The notes below the pieces were generated by a model, which ran no database searches, was not told where the DNA came from, and was given only the letters and a program-made list of their open reading frames with translations. The position numbers were made by a program, and so were the translations under genes. Source: Hyphomicrobiales bacterium (GTDB lineage Bacteria; Pseudomonadota; Alphaproteobacteria; Rhizobiales; Aestuariivirgaceae). Taken from it: 14,665 bases of DNA. The stretch is from positions 1-14,665 of the forward strand of contig JAAURV010000042.1 of assembly GCA_012032065.1 (NCBI GenBank), read 5' to 3'. Positions 1-7,528 of this stretch are shown here, piece after piece; position 1 is the first letter of the stretch, and each line of letters starts with the position of its first letter.

Positions 1-1462
1 TCGGCACCGGGCCGTGGCAGAAGCCTTCTTCGTTGCGCAGCGCTTGCCTAATCTGTTCCGCGCACTCTTTGCCGAAGGTGCCTTCAATAATGCGTTCGTC
101 CCGCAATTCGCGCGCATGGCGGAAGGCGAGGGACAGGAGAAGGCCTTCGGTTTCGCCCGCGATACGCTCTCGGTCCTCTTCACCTGGATGCTGATCTTCT
201 GCGCACTCGCCATGATCTTCATGCCCTGGCTCATGCCGCTGCTCGCGCCGGGCTTCACCGGCGATGAAGCAAAGCTTTCTCTCGCCTCGGAACTCACGCG
301 CATCTGCTTTCCCTATCTTGGTTTGATGTCGCTCACCGCTTTGTTCGGCGGCATCTTGAACAGCCTCAACCGTTTCGCGGCACCCGCCGCGGCGCCCATC
401 CTGCTCAACATCGTCGTGATCATCATGACGCTCGCCGCCTGGCATCTTGGCCTTGGCAACTCGCCGGACACGGGACGCTTCCTTGCCTGGGCAGTCACGA
501 TCTCAGGCATTGCGCAACTCATGCTCATCGGCACCAGCGCATACTACGCGGGCGCCAACATCGTGCCGTCCTGGCCGAGGCTGACGGCGGATGTGAAGAA
601 GGTGCTGGTCCTCTCCGTGCCGGGTTTGATCTCCGGGGGCATCACGCAGGTGAACTTGTTGATCGCGACAATGCTCGCGACAGGTTTCGCCGGTGGCGTC
701 GCCTTTCTCTACTACGCCGATCGCTTGTTCCAGTTGCCGCTCGGCCTGATCGGTGTGGCGATCGGAGTGGTGCTTCTGCCATCGCTCTCGCGGAAACTGA
801 GGGCAGGCGATACGGCAGGCGCTCTTCACAGCCAGAACCGCGCGCTCGAATTCGCCTTGTTCCTTACGCTCCCGGCCGCCATGGCGCTGATCATCCTCGG
901 CCGGCCTATTCTGCACACGGTCTTCGAACACGGCGAATTCACCCGCGCCGACAGCTTCGCGGTGGCTCCGGTGCTGGCCGCCTTCGCGCTTGGCCTTCCC
1001 GCCTTCACCCTCACCAAGATTTTCCAGCCCGGTTTCTTCGCGCGCGAAGACACCAAGGCCCCGATGTATTTCGCCATCGCCGCCGTCGTGGTGAACATCG
1101 CGGCGAGCCTCATTCTCGCGCGTTATCTCGAATATGTCGGCATCGCCCTCGCCACCAGCATCGCGGCCTGGGTCAATGCAACACTTCTGGTGGGAACCGC
1201 GGTGAAGCGCGGCCACTACGCCCCCGACCAGCGCTTCACCGGCAAACTGCCGCGCATGGTGCTGGCGCTCGCCGTGATGACGGGCGTTCTCCTTGGCCTC
1301 AATTGGCTGCTCGCGGAAAACTATTCCGGGAAGGCAGGTTTCGCCGCGGCACTGTGGGGATTGATCGCCCTCTGCGCCGCGGGTCTCGTCTCCTACTTCG
1401 CCGCCGCCCATGTCACGGGCGCGTTCAGGCTTTCCGAGTTCCGCCAGGCCTTCCGCAAATAA
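1..1462 (+). CDS. murJ: Lipid II flippase MurJ (5'-partial, apparent frame slip at the edge)
   Basis: Polytopic inner-membrane protein of the MOP/MviN family that flips lipid II for peptidoglycan synthesis. About 482 residues are read from position 14 to the TAA at 1460-1462; the family is usually 510-530 aa, so about 30-40 N-terminal residues are missing. The start of the visible frame, AEAFFVAQRLPNLFRALFAEG, is the conserved end of TM1/start of TM2, with the acidic residue and the LPNLFR arginine that are functionally important in E. coli MurJ. YADRLFQLPLG near residue 234 holds the other conserved arginine. Many hydrophobic helices follow to the end. Bases 3-14 read Gly-Thr-Gly-Pro in a different frame, exactly the family residues expected just before VAEAFF, so one G seems to be missing near position 13. 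The GTG at 14 is therefore not taken as a real start. Identity is very secure; the 5' end is not. Confidence 0.93.
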   Translation, partial: RHRAVAEAFFVAQRLPNLFRALFAEGAFNNAFVPQFARMAEGEGQEKAFGFARDTLSVLFTWMLIFCALAMIFMPWLMPLLAPGFTGDEAKLSLASELTRICFPYLGLMSLTALFGGILNSLNRFAAPAAAPILLNIVVIIMTLAAWHLGLGNSPDTGRFLAWAVTISGIAQLMLIGTSAYYAGANIVPSWPRLTADVKKVLVLSVPGLISGGITQVNLLIATMLATGFAGGVAFLYYADRLFQLPLGLIGVAIGVVLLPSLSRKLRAGDTAGALHSQNRALEFALFLTLPAAMALIILGRPILHTVFEHGEFTRADSFAVAPVLAAFALGLPAFTLTKIFQPGFFAREDTKAPMYFAIAAVVVNIAASLILARYLEYVGIALATSIAAWVNATLLVGTAVKRGHYAPDQRFTGKLPRMVLALAVMTGVLLGLNWLLAENYSGKAGFAAALWGLIALCAAGLVSYFAAAHVTGAFRLSEFRQAFRK

Positions 1463-1466
1463 TTCT

Positions 1467-1494
1467 TTGCAACGGCGAGCCGCCCCGGCATAAG
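1467..1494 (+). promoter_or_regulatory. Possible sigma-70-type promoter for trpS
   Basis: TTGCAA (1467-1472) and CATAAG (1489-1494) are separated by 16 bp in the 95-bp gap between murJ and trpS. The match to the consensus is partial. A weak GAGGG ribosome-binding site follows about 9 nt before the trpS ATG. No terminator-like hairpin with a U tract is seen after murJ, so trpS may also be read through from it. Confidence 0.3.
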
Positions 1495-1557
1495 GCCGCG
1501 TCTTCCGCCGGCTGTCCAAGGCCGCGGCCGCCGCGATCATCATAGAGGGTCCACACC

Positions 1558-2589
1558 ATGAGCCAATTCAGCCCGCGCGTTCTCTCCGGAATGCAGCCCA
1601 CCGGCAATCTGCATCTCGGCAATTATCTCGGCGCCATGCTGAACTGGATCAAGATGCAATCGACCCACGAGACGCTCTATTGCGTGGTAGACCTGCACGC
1701 CATCACCGTGTGGCAGGAGCCCAAGGAACTCCGCAAAGCCATTCGCGATGTGACCGCCGCCTATATCGCCTGCGGTCTCGATCCGAAGCGCTCGATCATT
1801 TTCAATCAGTCGCGCGTGCACGAGCATGCCGAACTTGCCTGGGTGTTCAACTGCGTGGCGAGGCTCGGCTGGCTCAACCGCATGACCCAGTTCAAGGAGA
1901 AAGCCGGCAAGGACAAGGAAAAGGCGAGCGTCGGTCTCTATGTCTATCCGAACCTCATGGCGGCCGACATTCTGATCTATCGCGCCACCGCGGTTCCCGT
2001 GGGCGAGGACCAGAAGCAGCACCTGGAATTGACCCGCGACATCGCCCAGAAATTCAACATCGATTTCGCGGATGAGATCAGGGAACAGGGTTTCGGCGAC
2101 GCCTATTTCCCGCTGACCGAACCGATCATCACTGGCCCGGCCACGCGCGTCATGTCGCTCCGCGACGGTACCAAGAAAATGTCGAAGTCGGACCCGTCCG
2201 ATCTCTCTCGCATCAATCTCACGGATTCGGCCGACGACATCGCCAGGAAAATCCGTAAGGCAAAGACCGACGCCGACGGCCTGCCATCCGAAGTCAAGGG
2301 CCTTGAAGCCAGGCCCGAGGCGGAAAATCTCGTCGGCATCTACGCCGCACTGGCGGGATCATCCGTAGACGGAGTATTGCGGGAGTTCGGCGGCGGCCAG
2401 TTCTCGTCCTTCAAGAATGCTCTGGCCGATGTGGCGGTGGCCAAGCTCTCGCCCATCACCGAAGAAATGAACCGGCTCCTCGCTGATTCCGCCTACATCG
2501 AAAACGTCCTCGCCGATGGCGCCGCTCGCGCGGGCGCGATCGCGGCCCCCATCATGCACGACGTGAAGAAGATCGTGGGGTTGATCTAG
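1558..2589 (+). CDS. trpS: Tryptophan--tRNA ligase
   Basis: Class Ic aminoacyl-tRNA synthetase that charges tRNA-Trp with tryptophan using ATP, in the cytoplasm. The 343-residue length is normal for bacterial TrpRS. The N-terminal Rossmann fold begins with SGMQPTGNLHLGNYLGA, whose HLGN (residues 19-22) is the HIGH-type ATP motif. GEDQKQHLELTRDIA (about 149-163) is the conserved TrpRS stretch between the two signatures. KKMSKSD (206-212) contains the KMSKS loop. The C-terminal helical part contacts the anticodon. The ATG at 1558 follows a GAGGG-like site at usual spacing and fits the family N terminus. It lies between murJ and nfu, as in many Alphaproteobacteria. No defects are seen. Confidence 0.97.
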   Translation: MSQFSPRVLSGMQPTGNLHLGNYLGAMLNWIKMQSTHETLYCVVDLHAITVWQEPKELRKAIRDVTAAYIACGLDPKRSIIFNQSRVHEHAELAWVFNCVARLGWLNRMTQFKEKAGKDKEKASVGLYVYPNLMAADILIYRATAVPVGEDQKQHLELTRDIAQKFNIDFADEIREQGFGDAYFPLTEPIITGPATRVMSLRDGTKKMSKSDPSDLSRINLTDSADDIARKIRKAKTDADGLPSEVKGLEARPEAENLVGIYAALAGSSVDGVLREFGGGQFSSFKNALADVAVAKLSPITEEMNRLLADSAYIENVLADGAARAGAIAAPIMHDVKKIVGLI

Positions 2590-2596
2590 CGCCACT

Positions 2597-2624
2597 TTGA
2601 AATCGTTCCAAAAAGCGCTATATG
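2597..2624 (+). promoter_or_regulatory. Probable promoter of nfu
   Basis: TTGAAA (2597-2602) and TATATG (2619-2624), 16 bp apart, lie just after the trpS stop. The predicted start would be near 2631, giving a short leader that includes the AAAGGA ribosome-binding site at 2635-2640. This is the best-looking sigma-70 promoter in the window, but it is read by eye only. Confidence 0.5.
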
Positions 2625-2648
2625 AATGTCCGACAAAGGAAATCGGAC

Positions 2649-3209
2649 ATGTTCATCCAGACCGAAGCGACGCCCAACCCGGCAACCCTGAAATTCATTC
2701 CCGGCCAGCCGGTATTGCCCGGCGCCACGAGAGAGTATCGGATCGATACCGAAACAGGAGACTCGCCGCTCGCCCGTAAACTCTTCAAAGTAAAGGGCGT
2801 TTCCGGCGTTTTCCTGGGTCAGGATTTCATCACTGTCACCAAATCCGATGGCGAATGGCAGCATCTGAAGCCCGCCATTCTTGGAACGATCATGGATCAT
2901 TACCTTTCCGGCCTGCCGGTGGTTGAGGGGGCTGCGTCAGCGGAAACGACGGGCGCGGCCGAGGATTTCGACGAAGCCGACAGCGAGATCGTGGGCGCCA
3001 TCAAGAGCCTGCTCGAAACCAGGGTCCGTCCCGCGGTTGCCCAGGATGGCGGCGACATTACCTTCCACGGTTTCCGGGAGGGCGTGGTCTACCTCAACAT
3101 GAAGGGTTCCTGCGCCGGCTGCCCGAGTTCGACCGCCACGCTGAAGCACGGCATCGAAAATTTGCTCCGCCATTTCGTGCCCCAGGTGACCGAGGTCCGC
3201 CCGGTTTGA
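2649..3209 (+). CDS. Nfu-type iron-sulfur cluster carrier/scaffold protein
   Basis: Carries and delivers Fe-S clusters to target enzymes in the cytoplasm. MFIQTEATPNPATLKFIPG opens the Nfu N-terminal domain (about residues 1-90). An acidic linker (about 98-113) follows, then the NifU C-terminal domain (about 115-180) with DGGDI and the cluster-binding CAGC motif, Cys155 and Cys158. The length is 186 aa from ATG 2649, normal for two-domain Nfu. This start is chosen over the in-frame ATG at 2622 because AAAGGA lies 8 nt upstream and the family begins MFIQTE; the upstream ATG overlaps the likely -10 box. It may help supply the Fe-S enzyme MiaB encoded downstream, which is an inference from proximity. 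The exact symbol (nfuA or nifU-like) varies, so none is given. Confidence 0.94.
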   Translation: MFIQTEATPNPATLKFIPGQPVLPGATREYRIDTETGDSPLARKLFKVKGVSGVFLGQDFITVTKSDGEWQHLKPAILGTIMDHYLSGLPVVEGAASAETTGAAEDFDEADSEIVGAIKSLLETRVRPAVAQDGGDITFHGFREGVVYLNMKGSCAGCPSSTATLKHGIENLLRHFVPQVTEVRPV

Positions 3210-3234
3210 CCAAGCCGTCAGCCGCGGCCTAACT
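3206..3234 (+). promoter_or_regulatory. Possible promoter giving a leaderless tsaB-rimI transcript
   Basis: TTGACC (3206-3211) overlaps the nfu stop codon. After 17 bp comes a weak -10-like CTAACT (3229-3234), and the ATG lies 7 nt further at 3242. No Shine-Dalgarno sequence is visible before that ATG, which fits transcription starting at or near the A of the start codon. The -35 is good, the -10 poor. Confidence 0.35.
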
Positions 3235-3241
3235 CTGCCGC

Positions 3242-4342
3242 ATGATCCTGGCCTTCGACACCTCGATGGCGGCCTGTTCCGCCGCTGTCTATGACCCCGC
3301 TGGTGCCCGCGTGTTGGCGAGCCGCCTCGAACACATGGAGCGGGGCCATGCTGAGGCGCTGGCTCCCATGGTCAAGGCTGTGATGGAGGAGGCGGAGATT
3401 ACTTTTGGAACTCTCGAAACGATTGCGGTCACGAGAGGTCCTGGAACTTTCACCGGAGTGCGCATCGGCCTAGCCATGGCCCGCGGTCTGGCTCTGGGGC
3501 GGAACCTACGTTTCGTTTCTTTGACGAGTCTCGAAGCGATTGCCGCCAATGCGATTTCGTCAGCGATTCCAGTGGTTGTGGCCACCGAAGCCGGACTCGG
3601 AGAGGTTTATTTCTCATACTTCGACAATTCAAGAATCGAGAGCGCGGAAGCACGTAAGGGTAGTCCCTCCGAAGCTGCCGCACTTGTCGCAAACCCGCGC
3701 ACGGAGGTTCTGGGAACCGCCGCGGAGTCCGTTCTTGCCGCCGTGAACCCCGAATGGAACGTCATCCGCGGCAAGGCCGGCGATGTTCCGGACGCCGCAA
3801 GGTTCGTGAAGCTCGCCGCCGCGCGTCTTCCAGCCAAGGACCCGCCATCCCCGCTCTACATCCGCCCTCCCGATGCCAAGCCGCAGGCTCAACAACGCCG
3901 CATGATCCAAGCCGGCCCAGAGGCGGCGGCGCTGCTCGCGAGGCTTCACGCCGCGAGTTTCGATCGTCCGTGGACTGAGGAAGCCCTGCGCGGCCTGCTC
4001 GGCACTCCCGGTAGCGCGGCGTGGATCGTTTCGGCGGGCGGAGAGCCGACAGGCTTCACTCTCATCCGCGCCGCGGCGGACGAAGCGGAGATACTCACCC
4101 TTGCCGTCATACCTCCAAGGCGCCGCCTGGGACACGCCGCGGCCCTCGTCGCCGCCCTGAAGGCCCATGCCGGCAGGGCGGGTATCCGCCATCTCCATCT
4201 CGAAGTCGCGGCTTCGAATGAAGCAGCACGAAAGCTCTACGCCAAGGCAGGCTTCAGCGCTTCCGGCGAGCGCAAGGGCTACTATGCGCGCGAAGACGGC
4301 CCTCCCGAAGCGGCCATCCTGATGCGCTGGAGTGAGCCATGA
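3242..4342 (+). CDS. Fused TsaB-RimI: tRNA t6A37 threonylcarbamoyltransferase subunit + ribosomal-protein alanine N-acetyltransferase
   Basis: One uninterrupted 366-residue frame carries two proteins usually encoded separately. Residues 1 to about 215 are TsaB, the partner of TsaD in making N6-threonylcarbamoyl-A37 of ANN-decoding tRNAs: MILAFDTSMAACSAAV, then RGPGTFTGVRIGLAMARGLA (65-84), then PLYIRPPDAKPQ (204-215), the usual TsaB C terminus. Residues about 220-366 are a GNAT acetyltransferase of the RimI type, which acetylates the N-terminal alanine of S18. It has the acetyl-CoA motif VIPPRRRLGHA (289-299, R-x-x-G-x-A), LEVAASNEAARKLY (320-333), the AGF turn and a C-terminal tyrosine pair at 347-348. 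The junction is marked by Met221, but no ribosome-binding site precedes it and no stop separates the parts. The frame overlaps plsC by ATGA. Both assignments are secure; whether the fusion is real or a lost stop is open. Confidence 0.92.
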   Translation: MILAFDTSMAACSAAVYDPAGARVLASRLEHMERGHAEALAPMVKAVMEEAEITFGTLETIAVTRGPGTFTGVRIGLAMARGLALGRNLRFVSLTSLEAIAANAISSAIPVVVATEAGLGEVYFSYFDNSRIESAEARKGSPSEAAALVANPRTEVLGTAAESVLAAVNPEWNVIRGKAGDVPDAARFVKLAAARLPAKDPPSPLYIRPPDAKPQAQQRRMIQAGPEAAALLARLHAASFDRPWTEEALRGLLGTPGSAAWIVSAGGEPTGFTLIRAAADEAEILTLAVIPPRRRLGHAAALVAALKAHAGRAGIRHLHLEVAASNEAARKLYAKAGFSASGERKGYYAREDGPPEAAILMRWSEP

Positions 4343-5118
4343 CAGATCGGGTCCGCGCAGCGCTCACACTCTCGGCCTTCCTCGGCATGACGCTACCCTG
4401 CATGGCGGTGCAGAAAATCCTTCTCGTGGCTTGGCCCGGTATGGCCGAGCGCTTCCCGCGGGCCTACCACCGCAGGCTCGCCAAAATACTCGGCGTCAAA
4501 GTCAGCATCAAAGGCCATGTCCCCGAGAAGGGACCGGCGCTCATCGTCGCCAATCACGTCTCCTGGCTCGATATCGTCATCCTCAGCACCGCGGCCAAGC
4601 TCTCCTTCGTCGCCAAGCGCGAAGTCGGCCAATGGCCGCTCTTCGGTTCGCTGGCCAGGCTTCAGCGATCGGTCTTCATCGAGAGAGACCGCCGCCACGC
4701 CACCGGCGTCGGCCGCGACGAGATGAAGACCCGCCTTGCGAATGGCGATGTCCTCGTCCTCTTCGCCGAAGGCACATCCAGCGACGGCAACGGCGTCTTG
4801 CCCTTCAAGTCGGCCTATTTCGGCGCGGCGGATCTGGAAGGCGTCGCCATTCACCCCTGCACCATTGCCTACAGCGGCCACCGCAATCTGCCGATGAATC
4901 GCCGCATGCGTCCCTTCTATGCCTGGTACGGCGACATGGAGCTTCCGGTCCATCTCTGGGAAGCGGTGTCGAACGGCCCCATCGAGGTTGACTTGATCTT
5001 CCACGAGCCGCGCCGCATGTCCGGTCCCAAGGCCCGCAAGGAGATTGCCCGCGACTGCGAAACGGACGTGCGGCGCGGCCTCGCCACCGCCCTTCACCGG
5101 CGGCGCGATTTGCGCTAG
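4339..5118 (+). CDS. plsC: 1-acyl-sn-glycerol-3-phosphate acyltransferase (PlsC family)
   Basis: Membrane-associated acyltransferase that adds the second acyl chain to lysophosphatidic acid to make phosphatidic acid. A hydrophobic N-terminal stretch (about residues 7-31) is a likely membrane anchor. NHVSWLD (72-78) is the catalytic HX4D motif. The FIERDRR region (113-119) and FAEGTSSDG (142-150) are the substrate-binding blocks II and III. At 259 aa the size is typical. The start is fixed by GGAG at 4329-4332, 6 nt before the ATG, and by the ATGA overlap with the preceding gene. A PlsC-like gene just before miaB is a recurrent alphaproteobacterial arrangement. Related acyltransferases act on ornithine lipids (OlsA), so substrate specificity is not certain. 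Confidence 0.9.
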   Translation: MTDRVRAALTLSAFLGMTLPCMAVQKILLVAWPGMAERFPRAYHRRLAKILGVKVSIKGHVPEKGPALIVANHVSWLDIVILSTAAKLSFVAKREVGQWPLFGSLARLQRSVFIERDRRHATGVGRDEMKTRLANGDVLVLFAEGTSSDGNGVLPFKSAYFGAADLEGVAIHPCTIAYSGHRNLPMNRRMRPFYAWYGDMELPVHLWEAVSNGPIEVDLIFHEPRRMSGPKARKEIARDCETDVRRGLATALHRRRDLR

Positions 5119-5127
5119 CCAATCCTT

Positions 5128-6477
5128 ATGAAGAAAGCCTTCGTCAAATCCTACGGCTGCCAGATGAACGTCTATGACGGCGAGCGCATGCAGGAGCAGC
5201 TTGCCGCGATCGGCTATGGTTTGACCGCGGAACCAGACGACGCCGATCTCGTGGTCCTCAACACCTGCCACATTCGCGAAAAGGCAGCCGAGAAAATCTA
5301 CTCCGAACTGGGTAAGCTCCGCCGCGCCAAAACATCCCGCGAGAAACACGGGAAGGAAACCCTGATCGCCGTCGCCGGCTGCGTGGCGCAAGCCGAAGGC
5401 GCTGAAATCGTCGCGCGCGTCAAGTCGGTCGATCTGGTGATCGGCCCGCAATCCTATCATCGCTTGCCGGAGCTCATCGAAGAGCGCCGCGGCAGCGGCA
5501 AAGCGGTCATCGAAACCGAGTTCCCCGAGGCCGGAAAATTCGCTGGCCTCGCGGCGCCCAAAACCCGCACGCCGCTCACACGCTCGGTTTCCGCCTTCCT
5601 CACGGTGCAGGAAGGCTGCGACAAATTCTGCACCTTCTGTGTGGTGCCCTATACGCGCGGCGCCGAATATTCGCGCCCCGTCGCCGATGTCGAAGCCGAA
5701 GCGCGCCGGCTGGCCGAACTGGGCGTCCGCGAACTCACGCTGCTCGGCCAGAACGTCAATGCCTATCACGGCGTTGCCGAGAACGGCGAAACCGTTTCGC
5801 TTGCGGGCCTCGTCGCAAGTTTGTCAAAGATCGATGGCATCGTTCGCCTGCGTTACATGACCAGCCATCTCCGCGACATGACGGACGATTTGATTGAGGC
5901 ACACGCCGGGAACCCGAAGCTGATGCCGTATCTGCATCTCCCCGTTCAGTCCGGCAGCGATCGCGTGCTCAAGGCCATGAATCGCGGCCATACCGCGGAA
6001 AACTACCTGCGTTTGGTGAAACGAGTCCGCGCCGCCCGCCCCGGCATCGCCCTGTCCGGAGACTTCATCGTCGGTTTTCCGGGCGAAACGGAAAAAGATT
6101 TTGAGTCGACACTGGAGCTCGTGCGCGAAGCGCGGTATGCGGCTGGCTACTCCTTCAAATATTCGCCTCGCCCCGGAACGCCCGCGGCGGACCGCTCCGA
6201 TCAGGTCGAAGAAACCGTGAAGGATGAGCGTCTCCAGCGGCTTCAGGCGCTGCTTCGAGGCCAGCAGCGGGACTTCAACCAGGCCTGTGTCGGGAAAGAC
6301 CTGGAGGTCCTTCTCGAAAAGCCTGGCCGCCAGTCCGGCCAGCTCATCGGCCGCTCGCCTTATCTTCAGGCCGTCCACCTGCCGGGCGAAGGCCTCAAAC
6401 CAGGCGATCTTATCCAAGCCCGAATCGAGGCAGTTGGCACAAATTCGCTTTCGGCGCATTGTAGGGAAGCGGCATGA
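5128..6477 (+). CDS. miaB: tRNA-2-methylthio-N6-dimethylallyladenosine synthase
   Basis: Radical-SAM methylthiotransferase that converts i6A37 to ms2i6A37 in tRNAs reading UNN codons. KSYGCQMNVYD starts the UPF0004 domain, with cluster cysteines Cys11, Cys47 and Cys85. The radical-SAM triad is CDKFCTFC (Cys164, Cys168, Cys171), followed by VVPYTRG. GQNVNAY (about 208-214) and HLPVQSGSD (about 271-279) are typical of the family, and a TRAM RNA-binding domain fills the last 65 or so residues. The 449-aa length is normal. The ATG lies 9 nt after the plsC stop, without a clear Shine-Dalgarno, so translation is probably coupled. It sits in one operon with tsaB, and both products modify position 37 of tRNA. 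Confidence 0.97.
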   Translation: MKKAFVKSYGCQMNVYDGERMQEQLAAIGYGLTAEPDDADLVVLNTCHIREKAAEKIYSELGKLRRAKTSREKHGKETLIAVAGCVAQAEGAEIVARVKSVDLVIGPQSYHRLPELIEERRGSGKAVIETEFPEAGKFAGLAAPKTRTPLTRSVSAFLTVQEGCDKFCTFCVVPYTRGAEYSRPVADVEAEARRLAELGVRELTLLGQNVNAYHGVAENGETVSLAGLVASLSKIDGIVRLRYMTSHLRDMTDDLIEAHAGNPKLMPYLHLPVQSGSDRVLKAMNRGHTAENYLRLVKRVRAARPGIALSGDFIVGFPGETEKDFESTLELVREARYAAGYSFKYSPRPGTPAADRSDQVEETVKDERLQRLQALLRGQQRDFNQACVGKDLEVLLEKPGRQSGQLIGRSPYLQAVHLPGEGLKPGDLIQARIEAVGTNSLSAHCREAA

Positions 6478-6517
6478 CGATTCCCGTCTACCCGCCAGCA
6501 AGAGGAGAAAGGCCACG

Positions 6518-7528
6518 TTGAATCCCCCCGTGACGACGGCGCACCGCGCCAGCACGAAGCCCGAGTCCATCGCGGCCGATCACGACAACCTCTCCCTGGC
6601 ATTCGACGACAATCGCCTCCTGTCGCTTCTCTTCGGTGAGCATGACGAACATCTGGTCCTTATCGAACGCCGTTTGGGCGTCGAGATCGTGCCGCGCGGC
6701 AATCGCGTGTCGGTGCGAGGGCCAGCGTCGGCGCGTTCCCAGGCCAGGGACGTGCTGACCGGCCTTTATCAGCGCGCCAGGCAAGGCCATGAAATCAATC
6801 GCGGCGAAGTTGAGGGAATAATCCGCATGAGCCACGCCGCGGGCGAGGAAGCTTTGGGCGAGGGGGCGATCCGCACCCGCCGCAAGCTGGTGACGCCCAG
6901 AACGCCGGTGCAGCGCACCTACGTGGAAGCCATCCGCCGCAACGAAATGGTTTTCGGCCTCGGCCCCGCTGGCACCGGCAAGACATACCTGGCGGTTGCC
7001 TGCGCGGCGGAGGCGCTGATGGCGGGCGAAGTCGATCGCATCGTGCTGTCGCGCCCCGCCGTGGAAGCCGGCGAACGCCTGGGCTTTTTGCCCGGCGACA
7101 TGAAGGAGAAGGTCGATCCCTATCTGCGCCCGCTTTACGATGCGCTCTACGACATGATGCCGGCCAGCCTCGTCGCCAAGGGCCTCGCCGAAAACCAGAT
7201 TGAGATTGCGCCGCTCGCTTTCATGCGCGGGAGGACACTCGCCTCCGCTTTCGTCATTCTCGACGAAGCCCAGAACACCACGCCCCAGCAGATGAAGATG
7301 TTTCTGACCCGCCTCGGCGAAGGCAGCCGCATGGTTGTGACAGGCGATCCCTCGCAGGTGGATTTGCCGCAGGGCCAGGCGTCCGGCCTTGCCGACGCTT
7401 CTGCAATCCTCAAGAACGTTTCCGGCATCGCTCAGGTAACCTTTACCGCCGCCGACATCGTGCGCCATGCGCTGGTGGGCAAGATCGTCGCCGCTTACGA
7501 GAAGAAGGCGAAGACGCCGCGAAAATGA
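6518..7528 (+). CDS. PhoH-like P-loop ATPase (probable TTG start)
   Basis: PhoH/YbeZ-type cytoplasmic ATPase, usually paired with YbeY and implicated in RNA metabolism. From TTG 6518 it has 336 residues, the usual length. Walker A is GPAGTGKT (about 149-156), Walker B is VILDEAQN (246-253), and VVTGDPSQ (about 273-280) is the conserved sensor stretch. The frame is open back into miaB, but that part shows miaB codons out of frame and no family similarity. TTG 6518 is chosen because a purine-rich AGAGGAGAAAGG (6501-6512) stands just upstream. An in-frame GTG at 6530 is the alternative. It overlaps ybeY by ATGA, indicating coupled synthesis. Function is clear at family level; the exact cellular role is less settled. 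Confidence 0.93.
   Translation: MNPPVTTAHRASTKPESIAADHDNLSLAFDDNRLLSLLFGEHDEHLVLIERRLGVEIVPRGNRVSVRGPASARSQARDVLTGLYQRARQGHEINRGEVEGIIRMSHAAGEEALGEGAIRTRRKLVTPRTPVQRTYVEAIRRNEMVFGLGPAGTGKTYLAVACAAEALMAGEVDRIVLSRPAVEAGERLGFLPGDMKEKVDPYLRPLYDALYDMMPASLVAKGLAENQIEIAPLAFMRGRTLASAFVILDEAQNTTPQQMKMFLTRLGEGSRMVVTGDPSQVDLPQGQASGLADASAILKNVSGIAQVTFTAADIVRHALVGKIVAAYEKKAKTPRK

Noticed and set aside
503..1543. Long open frame on the - strand over murJ (346 codons)
   Set aside because: It is antisense to an unmistakable murJ; its translation is rich in Arg, Gly, His and Glu with no family motif, typical of high-GC shadow frames.
3902..4342. Separate rimI gene starting at ATG 3902
   Set aside because: No stop codon separates it from tsaB and no Shine-Dalgarno precedes it, so a fusion is the simpler reading, although internal initiation cannot be excluded.
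4393..5769. Long - strand open frame (458 codons) over plsC and miaB
   Set aside because: It spans two clear + strand genes with intact catalytic motifs and itself shows no recognisable domain.
6224..6517. 5' extension of the phoH frame into miaB
   Set aside because: The extra 98 residues are miaB codons read out of frame; a good ribosome-binding site stands before TTG 6518.
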